Positions 1-8,446 of a DNA stretch of 32,177 bases are shown here, piece by piece. The position numbers and the translations under genes were made by a program. The stretch covers positions 1 through 32,177 of the forward strand of contig JASJCY010000090.1 of the NCBI GenBank assembly GCA_030065825.1, given 5' to 3'. Under the pieces are notes generated by a model. The model saw nothing but the letters and a program-made list of their open reading frames with translations. It did not search any database and had not been told where the DNA came from. This stretch comes from Nostocaceae cyanobacterium (GTDB taxonomy: Bacteria > Cyanobacteriota > Cyanobacteriia > Cyanobacteriales > Nostocaceae). How positions within the stretch are numbered: the first letter of the stretch is position 1; every line of letters begins with the position of its first letter.

Positions 1-228
1 TGTTCAGTCTGCGGTCATGTTCAATCCATGCCATTGTCAAGGAGAATCTATGATTGCGGCAGTTGTGGACAAATACTAGACCGGGATTTGAATGCTGCGA
101 TTAATTTAACAAATGTACCTTTAAATAAAATACGCATGGCAAATGCGGAATTTACGCCTGTGGACAAGTTACCCGCCGACGGGCTTGGTAGAAACAGGAA
201 GCAAACATCAAATTGCTCTATTTGTTGA
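1..228 (+). CDS. tnpB: TnpB-type transposon nuclease, C-terminal fragment (cut by window edge)
   Basis: The frame is open from the first base and encodes the end of an IS200/IS605-family TnpB. Visible are two zinc-ribbon CxxC pairs (CSVC at the first codons, then CGSC) followed by LDRDLNAAIN, which carries the last RuvC catalytic Asp. TnpB is an RNA-guided DNA nuclease encoded by these insertion sequences. The 5' part lies outside the window, so it cannot be judged whether the gene is intact. The first internal ATG (position 28) falls between the two CxxC pairs and is not a plausible start. The tail after NAAIN differs from the second TnpB of this window (2534-3781), so it belongs to another subfamily. 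Confidence 0.85.
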   Translation, partial: CSVCGHVQSMPLSRRIYDCGSCGQILDRDLNAAINLTNVPLNKIRMANAEFTPVDKLPADGLGRNRKQTSNCSIC

Positions 229-291
229 GATATGAGCGATTTGTGTAAGTTTTGTGTTGCACTCAATCCCTAACCCCTATACCCTAATTCA

Positions 292-2340
292 ATGGTGCAT
301 TCTTCCAAAAGAATCTACAAGCCTGCTGTAGCCGTACAATCAGGTTTAAACAACTTTTTAGTCTGCGGTTTGGGCAGTTTGGGACAATATTGTGCCATTG
401 TTCTCAAAGAATTTGGTGTCAAAGTCGGTGCAATTGATAGGCGACAGTGTATAGATTGGGAAATTCCAGAGTTACCGGATTTGTTGGATGAAGTGATAGT
501 TGGTGACTGTCGCCAAATTAAGGTTTTTCAGGGGGCAAAAATCGAAGATTATCAAGTGATTTTGTTAGTTACTAGTGATGAACAGGTAAACATCCAAGCA
601 GCATTTACAGCACGTTTACTCCATCCCCAAATTCGCTTGGTAATCCGTTCTGGTAAATATAATCTCAATCAATTATTAAGTCAAAATCTGGGGAATTTTG
701 TGGCTTTGGAACCCAGTCAACTGGCTGCTTCCGCTTTTGCCTTAGCTGCTGTTGGTAGCGAAACCCTGGCTTGTTTTTCCTTAGATGAAGAGTTAATTCA
801 GGTGGTACAGCGACGGATTCAACGGGGGGACTACTGGTGCAATCAACGCCAAATGTATGAGTTAAATAGCCATTTGCGTCGGATTTTGAGTTATTCTTCC
901 CCCGATACTCAAACTACCAACAAATTTTATGAATGGGAACCAGAACACCGATTGCAGGAAGGGGATACCATAGTTTATGTGGAGAGGGGAAAACAGTTAA
1001 CAAGTCTTAAACCAGTAGTAAAATTCAAACCGAAAGTCAGCAATTTCCATTGGAATTGGCAAAAATTAATAGACAAAATTTCTGGGACAAACCTGAAGCT
1101 GCAAATCCTAAATTTCTGGCATTCCATAGAATTACAATCTTATCAGCGAGTTATCCTCATCTGTGGAATTACTGTATTATTACTGGGTTTTACAAGCGTT
1201 ATTACTTACAGATTATTTTATCCCCAGGTCAATTTTCTAGATGCCTTTCATGCCACAGCCAGCCTACTGTTGGGAGGATACGGGGATGTGTTTGGAGGGG
1301 TGAAACTAGAAGATGCAATTCCTGTGTGGTTGCATTTATTTAGTCTAGGACTAGCACTGGCGGGAACTGCTTTTATTGGGGTGCTTTATGCCATGTTAAC
1401 GGAAAATCTCTTAAGTGCCCGGTTTCAGTTCTTAATCCGACGTCCTCCCATTCCCAAACGCAATCATGTGATATTAATTGGTTTGGGAGGTTTGGGACAA
1501 GGAATAGCTCAGTTTTTACAGGAATTTAAGCAACCACTGGTAGTTATCGATAACCAGGAATTGGAACGAAGTATGTTACCCCAAATCCCTTTAGTTACTG
1601 GTGATATTATCCATGCTTTAGATAAGGTCAATCTCCCACATGCTAAAAGTATAATTGTGGCAACAGACGACCAAATGATTAACTTGGAAATTGGTCTTAT
1701 TGCCCATAATATCAATTCCCAAGCCTGGTTAGTAATCCGGATGTTGGATCTTAACTTTAGCGAAACTTCGGGACAACTTTTGCCCTATGCTAAGGTGCTG
1801 TGTACAGAAGTTTTAGCAGCAGAAGCCTTTGTGGCAGCTGCTTTTGGGGAAAATATTCTCAGCTTGTTCCATTCTCACAATCAAACTGTGTTGGTGACGG
1901 AATACAATATTGCATCTGATGACACCTTGCAGGGATTATTATTGGCAGAAGTTGCCTACGGTTATGGAGTAGTACCAATACTATACCAGAAGTCAACAAG
2001 AAGATTGCCCAAATGGATGCCTGCTGATGATATTAGGTTGCGAGTGGGCGATCGCCTGGTGGTGTTAGCAACCATCGAAGGGATTAAAAGCATTGAACAA
2101 GGCAATTTAGCTAGTACAGACTGGCAGGTAAGGGTAGAGAAAGCCATTGGTATTAATAGCACTTTTGAGGGAGCTATAACCATTGCCCGAATTGCCGGAT
2201 TTTCCCTAGCAATGGCAACAAGGGTGATGGAACAATTGCCAGTAATTTTACCTAAAGCACTGTATAAACATCAGGCTCATCGTCTAGTCCATGAGTTAAA
2301 TAAAGTCCAGGTGGTAGCTCGTTTGTTGGATAATTCGTAA
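292..2340 (+). CDS. Potassium channel-like protein with RCK (TrkA-N) domains on both sides of a two-helix pore
   Basis: This 682-aa protein reads as RCK domain, pore, RCK domain. A first Rossmann nucleotide-binding motif GLGSLG sits at residues 26-31 with TrkA-N features following. A hydrophobic helix at about 285-306 is followed by a pore-loop-like stretch with LLGGYGD around residues 326-332, resembling the TVGYGD filter of potassium channels, and a second helix at about 344-370. A second Rossmann motif GLGGLG lies at 397-402, followed by another TrkA-N/TrkA-C-like region to the end. The likely role is ligand-gated K+ (or cation) conduction in a membrane. The pore makes it a channel rather than a soluble Trk subunit. 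The upstream RCK copy is the unusual part, since most two-helix channels carry RCK only after the pore. The ATG at 292 has no strong ribosome binding site. The GG in place of TV in the filter leaves ion selectivity open. Confidence 0.8.
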   Translation: MVHSSKRIYKPAVAVQSGLNNFLVCGLGSLGQYCAIVLKEFGVKVGAIDRRQCIDWEIPELPDLLDEVIVGDCRQIKVFQGAKIEDYQVILLVTSDEQVNIQAAFTARLLHPQIRLVIRSGKYNLNQLLSQNLGNFVALEPSQLAASAFALAAVGSETLACFSLDEELIQVVQRRIQRGDYWCNQRQMYELNSHLRRILSYSSPDTQTTNKFYEWEPEHRLQEGDTIVYVERGKQLTSLKPVVKFKPKVSNFHWNWQKLIDKISGTNLKLQILNFWHSIELQSYQRVILICGITVLLLGFTSVITYRLFYPQVNFLDAFHATASLLLGGYGDVFGGVKLEDAIPVWLHLFSLGLALAGTAFIGVLYAMLTENLLSARFQFLIRRPPIPKRNHVILIGLGGLGQGIAQFLQEFKQPLVVIDNQELERSMLPQIPLVTGDIIHALDKVNLPHAKSIIVATDDQMINLEIGLIAHNINSQAWLVIRMLDLNFSETSGQLLPYAKVLCTEVLAAEAFVAAAFGENILSLFHSHNQTVLVTEYNIASDDTLQGLLLAEVAYGYGVVPILYQKSTRRLPKWMPADDIRLRVGDRLVVLATIEGIKSIEQGNLASTDWQVRVEKAIGINSTFEGAITIARIAGFSLAMATRVMEQLPVILPKALYKHQAHRLVHELNKVQVVARLLDNS

Positions 2341-2392
2341 TACTGTTACGTACCAAGGTTGCTAGGTGATGCTCTGGTTGCTCTCGCTCTGG

Positions 2393-2493
2393 TTACAAGG
2401 TTCTACCTTGTAATGCGTTGATCACAGGCTCTGCCTGTGATCAATTCTGGAGGCAGCAGCCCACCCTAGAAAGCATTTCCAGGCAGCAGCCCA
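2393..2493. repeat. Double-hairpin palindromic repeat behind the channel gene
   Basis: Two perfect inverted repeats lie back to back: an 8-bp stem (TTACAAGG/CCTTGTAA, 2393-2413) and a 9-bp stem (GATCACAGG/CCTGTGATC, 2420-2442). They are followed by two copies of AGGCAGCAGCCCA (2451-2463 and 2481-2493). The layout resembles the double hairpin at 22333-22378, so both probably belong to one dispersed palindromic family. The hairpins could help end or stabilise the channel-gene transcript, but no U-tract follows either stem. Confidence 0.6.
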
Positions 2494-2650
2494 GAAACGA
2501 GTGCTTTAGCAAGCCGTGACATTCTCCCGACGCTCACCCGAAACGGGTAGAGCGCGGGCTTCCCAAGATCGCTCTTGAGGTTTCCTGCTTCATAGGGGTT
2601 CCCGGGCAACCTTCCTCCACAGGCAGTATCACCGTCTGTCCAACGGCTAT
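2440..2650 (-). ncRNA. Candidate omega/reRNA of the tnpB element
   Basis: In characterised TnpB systems the guide RNA is transcribed from the tnpB 3' end through the element's right end, with the flanking host sequence acting as guide. Here the tnpB C-terminal codons, the right-end hairpin (2526-2558) and the adjoining flank provide such a region on the minus strand. Its extent is a guess. If real, the guide would come from bases just below about 2515. No transcript evidence is available from sequence alone. Confidence 0.35.
2526..2558. repeat. Right-end hairpin of the tnpB element
   Basis: An imperfect palindrome: ACCCG AAA CGGGT forms the tip (2536-2548), extended by CGCTC/GAGCG and CCCG/CGGG with single-base bulges. 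It overlaps the last codons of tnpB, as expected where the guide-RNA scaffold and the tnpB 3' end share sequence. Confidence 0.7.
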
Positions 2651-3781
2651 AAGACCTCGTTGCATTACTACTTGAGCAGCAGCAACATCTCGGTCTGTTG
2701 TATATCCACATTCATGGCAGTGATGTACCCGTTCCCTAAGTTCTTTTTTCCCGGTATGGGCTCCACATTGAGGGCAAGTTTGGCTTGTCCCGTTGGGATC
2801 AACCTTGGCGAAGTACACCCCACGTTTCCAGCACACCCATTTGAGGATTTCCAGAAAACTTCCCCATGCCGCATCCAAACAATGCTTTGCCAACATGCCA
2901 CGGCTAGTCATTTTGAGATTCAAGTCCTCAGCAAACACCATCCCGACTGTGTCGCAAAGCTTATGAGCCGTCAAAAAATGGAACTCACGCCGAACGTTAT
3001 AAATGTGTTCATGCAGTGCGCGAATCTTGGCTTGTACTTTCCGGTAGTTGGCAGAACCCTTTTTTTTATTTCTCAATTTGCGTTGCAGCCATCGAAGCTT
3101 GCTTTGCAAATCCACGAAAAAGCGCGGACGTTTTACCAATTCACCATTAGATACAGCCAAGAACTTTTCCAATCCCAAATCAATCCCCATGGGTTCACCA
3201 TGGGGCATGACATCAGGAACAAAGACATCTGCTTGCAGAATCAGTTGAGCATACCAACCCGACGATTTCAACACTACCCGCACTTGCTTGACCTCAAACC
3301 CTTCTGGGATCGGACGATGCATTCTTGTGGGCATGACTCCAATTTTCGGCAGTTTCACATTAAACCCGTTGATTGGGTTGGACTTGAACTGCGGGAACAC
3401 AAACGAGTGATACTGACCAAACTTCTTGAAGCGAGGGAACCCAAATCCCCTTGACTGCATGAATTTGAACGACTTATCCAGTCGCTTGAGAGCATCTTGC
3501 AAGACCTGAGAATGAACTGCCTTCAGTTCTGGAATCACGTCTTTGGCTTTGGTCAGTGCGTTTTGCTGTTTGTAGTAGTCGGGATAAGACACATCCACAG
3601 GAATAATGTATTCGTGTCTGATACTGCAAGCATTGACCGGACATTTACGCGAGTTCATCCAGTCCTTTCGCTCTGCCAGTGCGTAGTTGTAGACGCGGCG
3701 GCATTGCTCCAGCCAATCAAGCATTTGAGCTTCCTGGTCAAGTCCTGGATAGATTCGGTAGCTGTAGGTCAAGTTCAACAT
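2534..3781 (-). CDS. tnpB: RNA-guided endonuclease TnpB (IS200/IS605 family)
   Basis: This 415-aa protein has normal length for TnpB. The N-terminal part begins with the RIYP motif and YNYAL, typical of the helix-turn-helix/WED region. The RuvC-like nuclease residues look intact: Asp201 in GIDLGLEKF, Glu285 in FAEDLNLK, and the last Asp in TDRDVAAAQ (363-365). A zinc ribbon (CPQC at 336-339 and CHEC at 355-358) lies between the second and third catalytic residues. The protein should cut DNA next to a short motif under guidance of an RNA from the element's right end. The C-terminal codons run through the right-end hairpin. The ATG start is about 165 bp inside the left end. It differs clearly from the tnpB fragment at the window start. 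All key residues are present, so it is probably functional. Confidence 0.92.
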   Translation of the reverse strand: MLNLTYSYRIYPGLDQEAQMLDWLEQCRRVYNYALAERKDWMNSRKCPVNACSIRHEYIIPVDVSYPDYYKQQNALTKAKDVIPELKAVHSQVLQDALKRLDKSFKFMQSRGFGFPRFKKFGQYHSFVFPQFKSNPINGFNVKLPKIGVMPTRMHRPIPEGFEVKQVRVVLKSSGWYAQLILQADVFVPDVMPHGEPMGIDLGLEKFLAVSNGELVKRPRFFVDLQSKLRWLQRKLRNKKKGSANYRKVQAKIRALHEHIYNVRREFHFLTAHKLCDTVGMVFAEDLNLKMTSRGMLAKHCLDAAWGSFLEILKWVCWKRGVYFAKVDPNGTSQTCPQCGAHTGKKELRERVHHCHECGYTTDRDVAAAQVVMQRGLIAVGQTVILPVEEGCPGTPMKQETSRAILGSPRSTRFG

Positions 3782-3833
3782 CTCTACATTCTAACAGATT
3801 CATGTATTTTGTTAGAGGCTATAACATAAGTAT

Positions 3834-3930
3834 GCCAATTTTCGGGGCATCTAACCCCTCAATTGGCACGGGGAGTCCATGTATCCCGGCGCTCATTTTT
3901 CAAATAGAGCGCGGGACTTATAGCTCCCCG
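3834..3930. repeat. Left-end hairpins of the tnpB element
   Basis: Three stems occur here. GCCAATT/AATTGGC (3834-3840 with 3861-3867) encloses GGGG/CCCC. CGGGGAG/CTCCCCG (3869-3875 with 3924-3930) encloses TCCC-GCGCTC/GAGCGC-GGGA (3884-3916). The innermost stem matches the right-end hairpin stem, as expected for strand-specific recognition of both ends. Confidence 0.65.
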
Positions 3931-3943
3931 AACCCCTCACAAG

Positions 3944-6900
3944 TTAACTAGATAAAGCTTGATTAATGTGCTTTAACAATTCTTCCATGGAAATTGAGCG
4001 GGGTAAAATTTGGGTGGTAGAATTTCCGATTACAGATGCGATCGCCCCTAAGTTATCTGACAGCTTTTTTTGTGACTGCTTGTGGGGAATTTCTACTTGA
4101 GAATCGTTGTTTGACTCAGATACCAATATCAAAATTGGTGGTAATTTTCCTGATAATTGTGCTAAAGCCTTCAGTGCTGCCAGTATCTCTTTGGTGAGGA
4201 TAGATTCTGTTAAGCAAAGTAGCATTAAGTCTACGCTTTGGTGACGAATTTGTTGTAACATTTCTGCCCAGGAGCGTCCCATGGTAGCTTTAAAGCCAGC
4301 GGTTTGCAAATATTGAATCCATGCTTGAAACCATTCTGAACCCCTAGCAATAGCCGGTGGATTTTTGAGTTGGGCAATATTCCCATTGATTTTTGTCCGC
4401 TTTTGTTTGACTCCTGGTAAATCTGGTAAATCTGGTAAATTGACGACAAAAATATTGGGAGGGCAGCATCTACCAGCGGCAATTTCCAATACGGACAATA
4501 GAGCATTTGTGTTACCATCCTCTAGTGGTGTTAAGCAAGGGAAAACTGCAAGTCCAGGGATTTGGGAAGCTGCTTGGATAATTGCCACATCGCAAATTAC
4601 CAGGGGTAAATTCTTCAGACGGGGATACTGACTGAATTTTTCCAGGTAAGGTTGGGGGTTAGGCATTTGTGTATCCAACAGAACTACATCAAATTTCCAC
4701 ACTCGTGCCAAAAGTTCTGCCTGTTCCAAGTCATCGGCTTCTATCACCCTTTGTCCTCGTAAAATGGGGATGGGGTTGTGGAGTTCCAATGCACAATTAA
4801 CTAACCTGAGAATTCGTAGGGGATTGTTAATAGTGGTGGTATCGCAGGTGCTTTGTTCCTGTTGCTTGGCTTCTGGGGTGATAAATAAATTATCCAAAAT
4901 ACCTGCCAATTTACGATATTGTACTGGTAAATTCAAGAAGCCATCGGCACGGTTGGCAAAGGCTTGTTCCTTTTCAGCGCTGGTAGCGGTGACAATCACG
5001 GGAATGTGACGGGTGGCTTGATCTGATTTAATTAGGGTGAGTACATCCCAACCCGACAGTAGGGGTAGTAAGGGATTAAGAAATATTGTTTGGGGTTGCA
5101 AACGTCGGGCTTTTTCTACTGCTTCGGTTCCTGAACGAGCAATTACGGCTTGATATCCTAAACCTGTTAGTTGCTCTGTCAGTGCTTCTATGTATCGGCT
5201 GACTGCCTCTACTACCAATACTAGCCTTTGGGAGCGATGGGAGTAATGAGGGGATGGGGTAGTACTGGGGTGGGGAACAGAATTAACCACCATATCTTCC
5301 CAATCTCCGAGTCTACCTATTTCGACCTCTGTCCACTTTTCTAAGTCAGTTTCGCCAAAGCTGGTTTTGGGAGGACTGGGGGGCAATAATAATGTAAATT
5401 GACTGCCTTTACCTTCCCGAGACAAGAAGCTCACATCTCCTCCGTGGAGACGTGCTAAAGCCCTGGTTAACACCAATCCTAAACCGGTACCTTCAAATTG
5501 GCGGGTGAGGGGATTTTCCAGTTGTTGGAATTTTTGAAAGATTAAATGTTGTTGATGTTCGGGAATACCAATACCGGTATCCCAGACAGTAAAAGCAATC
5601 CAACCTTCCCAGCGATTTACCCGCAGTCCCAATTGTCCACCAGTGGCGGTAAATTTAAAGGCGTTGGCAAGTAGGTGTACTAGCATCTGGCGTAAGCGTA
5701 GCTCATCTGCAACCATGCCCTCTAAGCCTGGTTCAATGGCAAGATGGTATTGATGCTCTACAGCAGTTGTCTGTGAGTCTGGGGAGGTAGTTGGGGTTTT
5801 ATTGTTTTGGGTATATAGTGCTTGGGCATCGGTATAGGCTCGTTCACACACAGTGCGAATATTTACAACAGACAGAGTTAACTCCATCTGTCCCGTTTCC
5901 ATGCGGGTTAAATCTAAAATGTCATTTACCACACTCATCAGGTGGCGTCCGCTTTGATGGATTAATCCGGCATAACGGGCTTGACGTTCGTTGAGTTCTC
6001 CTAACTGTTGGTTAACAAGTAACCGCGATAATCCTAAGACAGCGGTGAGGGGTGTTTTGAGTTCATGGCTGATACAAGCTAAAAATTCGTCCTTTAAGCG
6101 ATTTAATTGAATCAAATCGGCATTTTTGGCTGCTAGTTCTTTGCACAATAGTTGCTGTTCGGTGACATCTGTGGCTAACATCAACCATAAGTCATTACTT
6201 GCTGATGTGTGAGAATTTGGCTGCAAGTTTATGTGTAAACTATCTAAGGGAATTTTGGCGAACTGCCAGATTCTCTCCTGACCATTTTGCATTTCCACAA
6301 CGCAGGTGCAACTACCAGGTTGGCGATTATCCAAAAAGCAGCGACTAGAGGGAGTAGATACTTTCTCTCCTCCTCCTAGCTTTTCTGGAAGTTTATCAGT
6401 GAGAACTGGACTATTTACTGCTAAGGTAGAATTTCCACCCCCAAATTCTGTTTGTAGGGGTGAATTTTTCCAACCATGTCCATTGCCTCTGGTGATGATA
6501 ATATCTGGTTGAACAGCTTTTTGGAGTGAAAGTATTGCGTTTACTTGCTTGCTGATGGCTTCCGGGTCTTTTAATGTTCCCAACTGTTGCCACCATGCTG
6601 GGTTTTGTGCCACTATTGTTCCTGTAGCAGTTTGTAACATTAAAGGCCAAGGTAGTCGTTCTAATAGCCCTATTAATGCTTTATATTCTAAAGAGTAGTT
6701 TTCTTTTGCAGTCCAAGATGGGGGATAATTTGGGGTGAGTGTAGCATCAGCATTTTCTCCCACATTACCTTTTGGGGAATTATTAGACTTTAAAGACTTC
6801 CTTGTGGCTTTGTGAGAACTTGGTTTTTTATTCCCAGAATTGATTTTTGCTTTTTGCTGCGCTAAAAATTGCAACAGACGGGAACTATCCAACAGCCCTA

Positions 6901-7354
6901 CAAATTTGCGATCGCCATCGATTAGTGCCCAATTTAAATTTAAAGGATTATTTTCGCAGTTGTATTGAGAAGGCAAAAACAAGCTAAATTGCTCTATACA
7001 CCATGAATCCGGTAATATTTCTATTGATTCTATAATGTCCTCTCCCCAAGTTAAGACTGGCTGCTGTGACTCCAACAGCTGACTAGCGCTTGGGGTGCCG
7101 ATTCCTGTCAATAATTGTGGTAATATGCCCGCAGAGCGCAGCAATCCTAGAGGTAAACCTTGTTCATTTAACACTACCAGGCGATCGCATTTTTGTTGGG
7201 AAAAAATTGCCAGTACTGCCGCCACAGTAGTAGTTGTTGGACAACTGGGTACCCTGGTAATAAATTCAGAGAGCGGGTAATTTAGGATTGACATAAGGAC
7301 CTGGTGGGTTGCAACTTCCGAGTCGGTATGAGTATCTGGCATGAGCAACTGCAT
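3944..7354 (-). CDS. Hybrid sensor histidine kinase with CBS and PAS-like sensing region and degenerate receivers
   Basis: This 1136-aa protein contains, in order: a tandem CBS pair (about 28-165); a low-complexity linker; a PAS-like segment (about 225-400, ending DVTEQ); HisKA with phospho-acceptor His430 in ISHELKTPL; HATPase_c with NAFKF (564-568), DTGIGIP (592-598) and GTGLGL (622-627); and three receiver-like domains. In the first (about 708-825) the acceptor position is Asn760 (FLNPLLP) instead of Asp. The second (about 846-945) keeps Asp894 (LLDTQMP). The third (about 1005-1136) has Cys (LLCL). There is no obvious membrane segment, so it is probably a cytoplasmic sensor, possibly of adenine nucleotides through CBS. 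It is divergent from kaiA across 1.1 kb, which hints at clock-related signalling but does not prove it. It is not SasA, having no KaiB-like N-terminus. ATG codons for Met1, Met6 and Met21 are all possible starts. The stop lies at the edge of the tnpB element. Confidence 0.85.
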   Translation of the reverse strand: MQLLMPDTHTDSEVATHQVLMSILNYPLSEFITRVPSCPTTTTVAAVLAIFSQQKCDRLVVLNEQGLPLGLLRSAGILPQLLTGIGTPSASQLLESQQPVLTWGEDIIESIEILPDSWCIEQFSLFLPSQYNCENNPLNLNWALIDGDRKFVGLLDSSRLLQFLAQQKAKINSGNKKPSSHKATRKSLKSNNSPKGNVGENADATLTPNYPPSWTAKENYSLEYKALIGLLERLPWPLMLQTATGTIVAQNPAWWQQLGTLKDPEAISKQVNAILSLQKAVQPDIIITRGNGHGWKNSPLQTEFGGGNSTLAVNSPVLTDKLPEKLGGGEKVSTPSSRCFLDNRQPGSCTCVVEMQNGQERIWQFAKIPLDSLHINLQPNSHTSASNDLWLMLATDVTEQQLLCKELAAKNADLIQLNRLKDEFLACISHELKTPLTAVLGLSRLLVNQQLGELNERQARYAGLIHQSGRHLMSVVNDILDLTRMETGQMELTLSVVNIRTVCERAYTDAQALYTQNNKTPTTSPDSQTTAVEHQYHLAIEPGLEGMVADELRLRQMLVHLLANAFKFTATGGQLGLRVNRWEGWIAFTVWDTGIGIPEHQQHLIFQKFQQLENPLTRQFEGTGLGLVLTRALARLHGGDVSFLSREGKGSQFTLLLPPSPPKTSFGETDLEKWTEVEIGRLGDWEDMVVNSVPHPSTTPSPHYSHRSQRLVLVVEAVSRYIEALTEQLTGLGYQAVIARSGTEAVEKARRLQPQTIFLNPLLPLLSGWDVLTLIKSDQATRHIPVIVTATSAEKEQAFANRADGFLNLPVQYRKLAGILDNLFITPEAKQQEQSTCDTTTINNPLRILRLVNCALELHNPIPILRGQRVIEADDLEQAELLARVWKFDVVLLDTQMPNPQPYLEKFSQYPRLKNLPLVICDVAIIQAASQIPGLAVFPCLTPLEDGNTNALLSVLEIAAGRCCPPNIFVVNLPDLPDLPGVKQKRTKINGNIAQLKNPPAIARGSEWFQAWIQYLQTAGFKATMGRSWAEMLQQIRHQSVDLMLLCLTESILTKEILAALKALAQLSGKLPPILILVSESNNDSQVEIPHKQSQKKLSDNLGAIASVIGNSTTQILPRSISMEELLKHINQALSS

Positions 7355-8446
7355 TTATAACCGGGGGTCATTTCTGTCTGAGGTCATTACTATTATGTTA
7401 TTTAATCACCGGATAGCAGCTTTGACAATTTGGACTTCTTACTTACTTAATAGAGTGGAACCTCAGACACTCCGGTTCTACCTTTGATTCCTATCAATAT
7501 TGCTTTGAGTGACATCATTCTTGATTGCCACTAACAACAGCACCTAGTAGATTTTTCCAAAGGTTAAGCCCCCTAGGATTTGCTTTTCCATCAGTATCTC
7601 CTTGCTGTCGCCAACTGATTAGACAGGATTAAATCGCGGCAAATAGTCATAAAACCGGATAATTTGGACGCTTACAAATAGTAAAGAGTGGTCATTTTTG
7701 TGTAGCCATCTCTTTCTATGTAGTTGTGATGGCTTGATAATCAACTTAATGTTTACGGTAAGAACAGTGCTTGATGTAAAACGATTTTGCTGTTTAATCC
7801 TTACCGACAGTTGTCCAAAGCTATCTAACTCAGGGGTGTCATGACTTAAATAACGTAGCAAGAGGCTCAGAGTGGAAAGACCTACCCCCATTTGGGGTGA
7901 ATAATGCGGTTTTATACCGTTTTATCCCGACCTGTAGGTTTTCCACTCGTCAATGATAGGGATAGCTACATCAATTATCCGTCTTTTGATTCGCTTTGGA
8001 ACCTTTAGGAATTATAATGATTGAGAATGCGACATTCCTTCATTTTCGTTTAAATATCTTAATTAAGGAGGTAAATAAACCACCAACATAATATAAATAT
8101 AAGTTTGTAAACAAGATGTAAACAACACAGTAGCTAATCTCACCTGGATAACTAATTGCGGGGATAACCTCCAGCCGAAGCTAATCTACGAAAAGCCGTG
8201 AATTAGCATCCTCAAAGGAAGACACCTGGGGCTAATGGAAAGTTAAAAAACGGGCATCTATACCAGCTTCATCCTATCCAGATTAACCGTTGCTCCCCTT
8301 ACCTACTCAGTTTTTACAGTTAGCATTGCTGATGTTACTACTGCCCTTGGATATAATGTCATCCCTTTGGTTAGTGAGTTGCAAAATATATAAATGAATC
8401 AATATTATTACTGATAGTAATTAAACATCTGGAGGTTACCAAAATC
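7355..8446. other. Intergenic region shared by the hybrid kinase and kaiA
   Basis: No convincing gene is visible in these 1.09 kb. A minus-strand 90-codon frame at 7619-7891 has no recognisable features. Two similar segments (around 7415-7450 and 7660-7690, both containing AATTTGGAC followed by a related AT-rich stretch and AGAGTGG) suggest an old imperfect duplication. An inverted repeat AGCCATC/GATGGCT lies at about 7704-7735. The part from 8131 to 8245 can fold (separate entry). The last 60 bp are AT-rich and end in GGAGG before kaiA, so the kaiA promoter is probably in this half. Confidence 0.6.
8131..8245 (+). ncRNA. Candidate structured RNA / 5' leader upstream of kaiA
   Basis: The plus strand can form a compact fold. 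GGGGAU (8160-8165) pairs with AUCCUC (8208-8213). Directly inside is GCUAAU/AUUAGC (8180-8185 with 8202-8207), capped by UACG/CGUG (8187-8190 with 8197-8200). UCCU/AGGA can form a small stem just after. CACCTGG occurs at both 8141-8147 and 8223-8229. The string AATTGCGGGG-ATAA-CCTCC resembles the P4/P5 core of group I introns, but no convincing P7 partner was found, so it is left as an unclassified fold. It lies 200-300 bp before kaiA and could be a leader, a relic intron or a chance structure. Confidence 0.3.

Larger units (their letters stand above)
2515..3945 (-). mobile_element. tnpB-only IS200/IS605-family insertion sequence, complete
   Basis: The element consists of a full-length tnpB flanked by subterminal hairpins and has no Y1 transposase (tnpA), the IS1341-like arrangement. 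The right-end hairpin (2526-2558) and the left-end hairpin (3884-3916) share stem sequences, TCCCG-CGCTC paired with GAGCGCGGG, which supports their being the two ends of one element. The left end has two further stems, GCCAATT/AATTGGC (3834-3867) and CGGGGAG/CTCCCCG (3869-3930). Outer boundaries are approximate because these elements make no target duplication. The left end abuts the stop codon of the hybrid kinase gene, whose TAA (3944-3946, complement) may be part of the target. Without tnpA it would need a transposase in trans. Confidence 0.75.

Noticed and set aside
2660-3454. 264-codon plus-strand frame
   Set aside because: It lies entirely antisense to an intact tnpB with all catalytic motifs, and its own product has no recognisable features.
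7619-7891. 90-codon minus-strand frame upstream of kaiA
   Set aside because: No motif, no convincing ribosome binding site, and the region shows duplicated AT-rich segments rather than coding bias.
8131-8245. Definite group I intron call
   Set aside because: The P4/P5-like strings are suggestive, but no P7 pairing or splice context was found; kept only as an unclassified structured segment.
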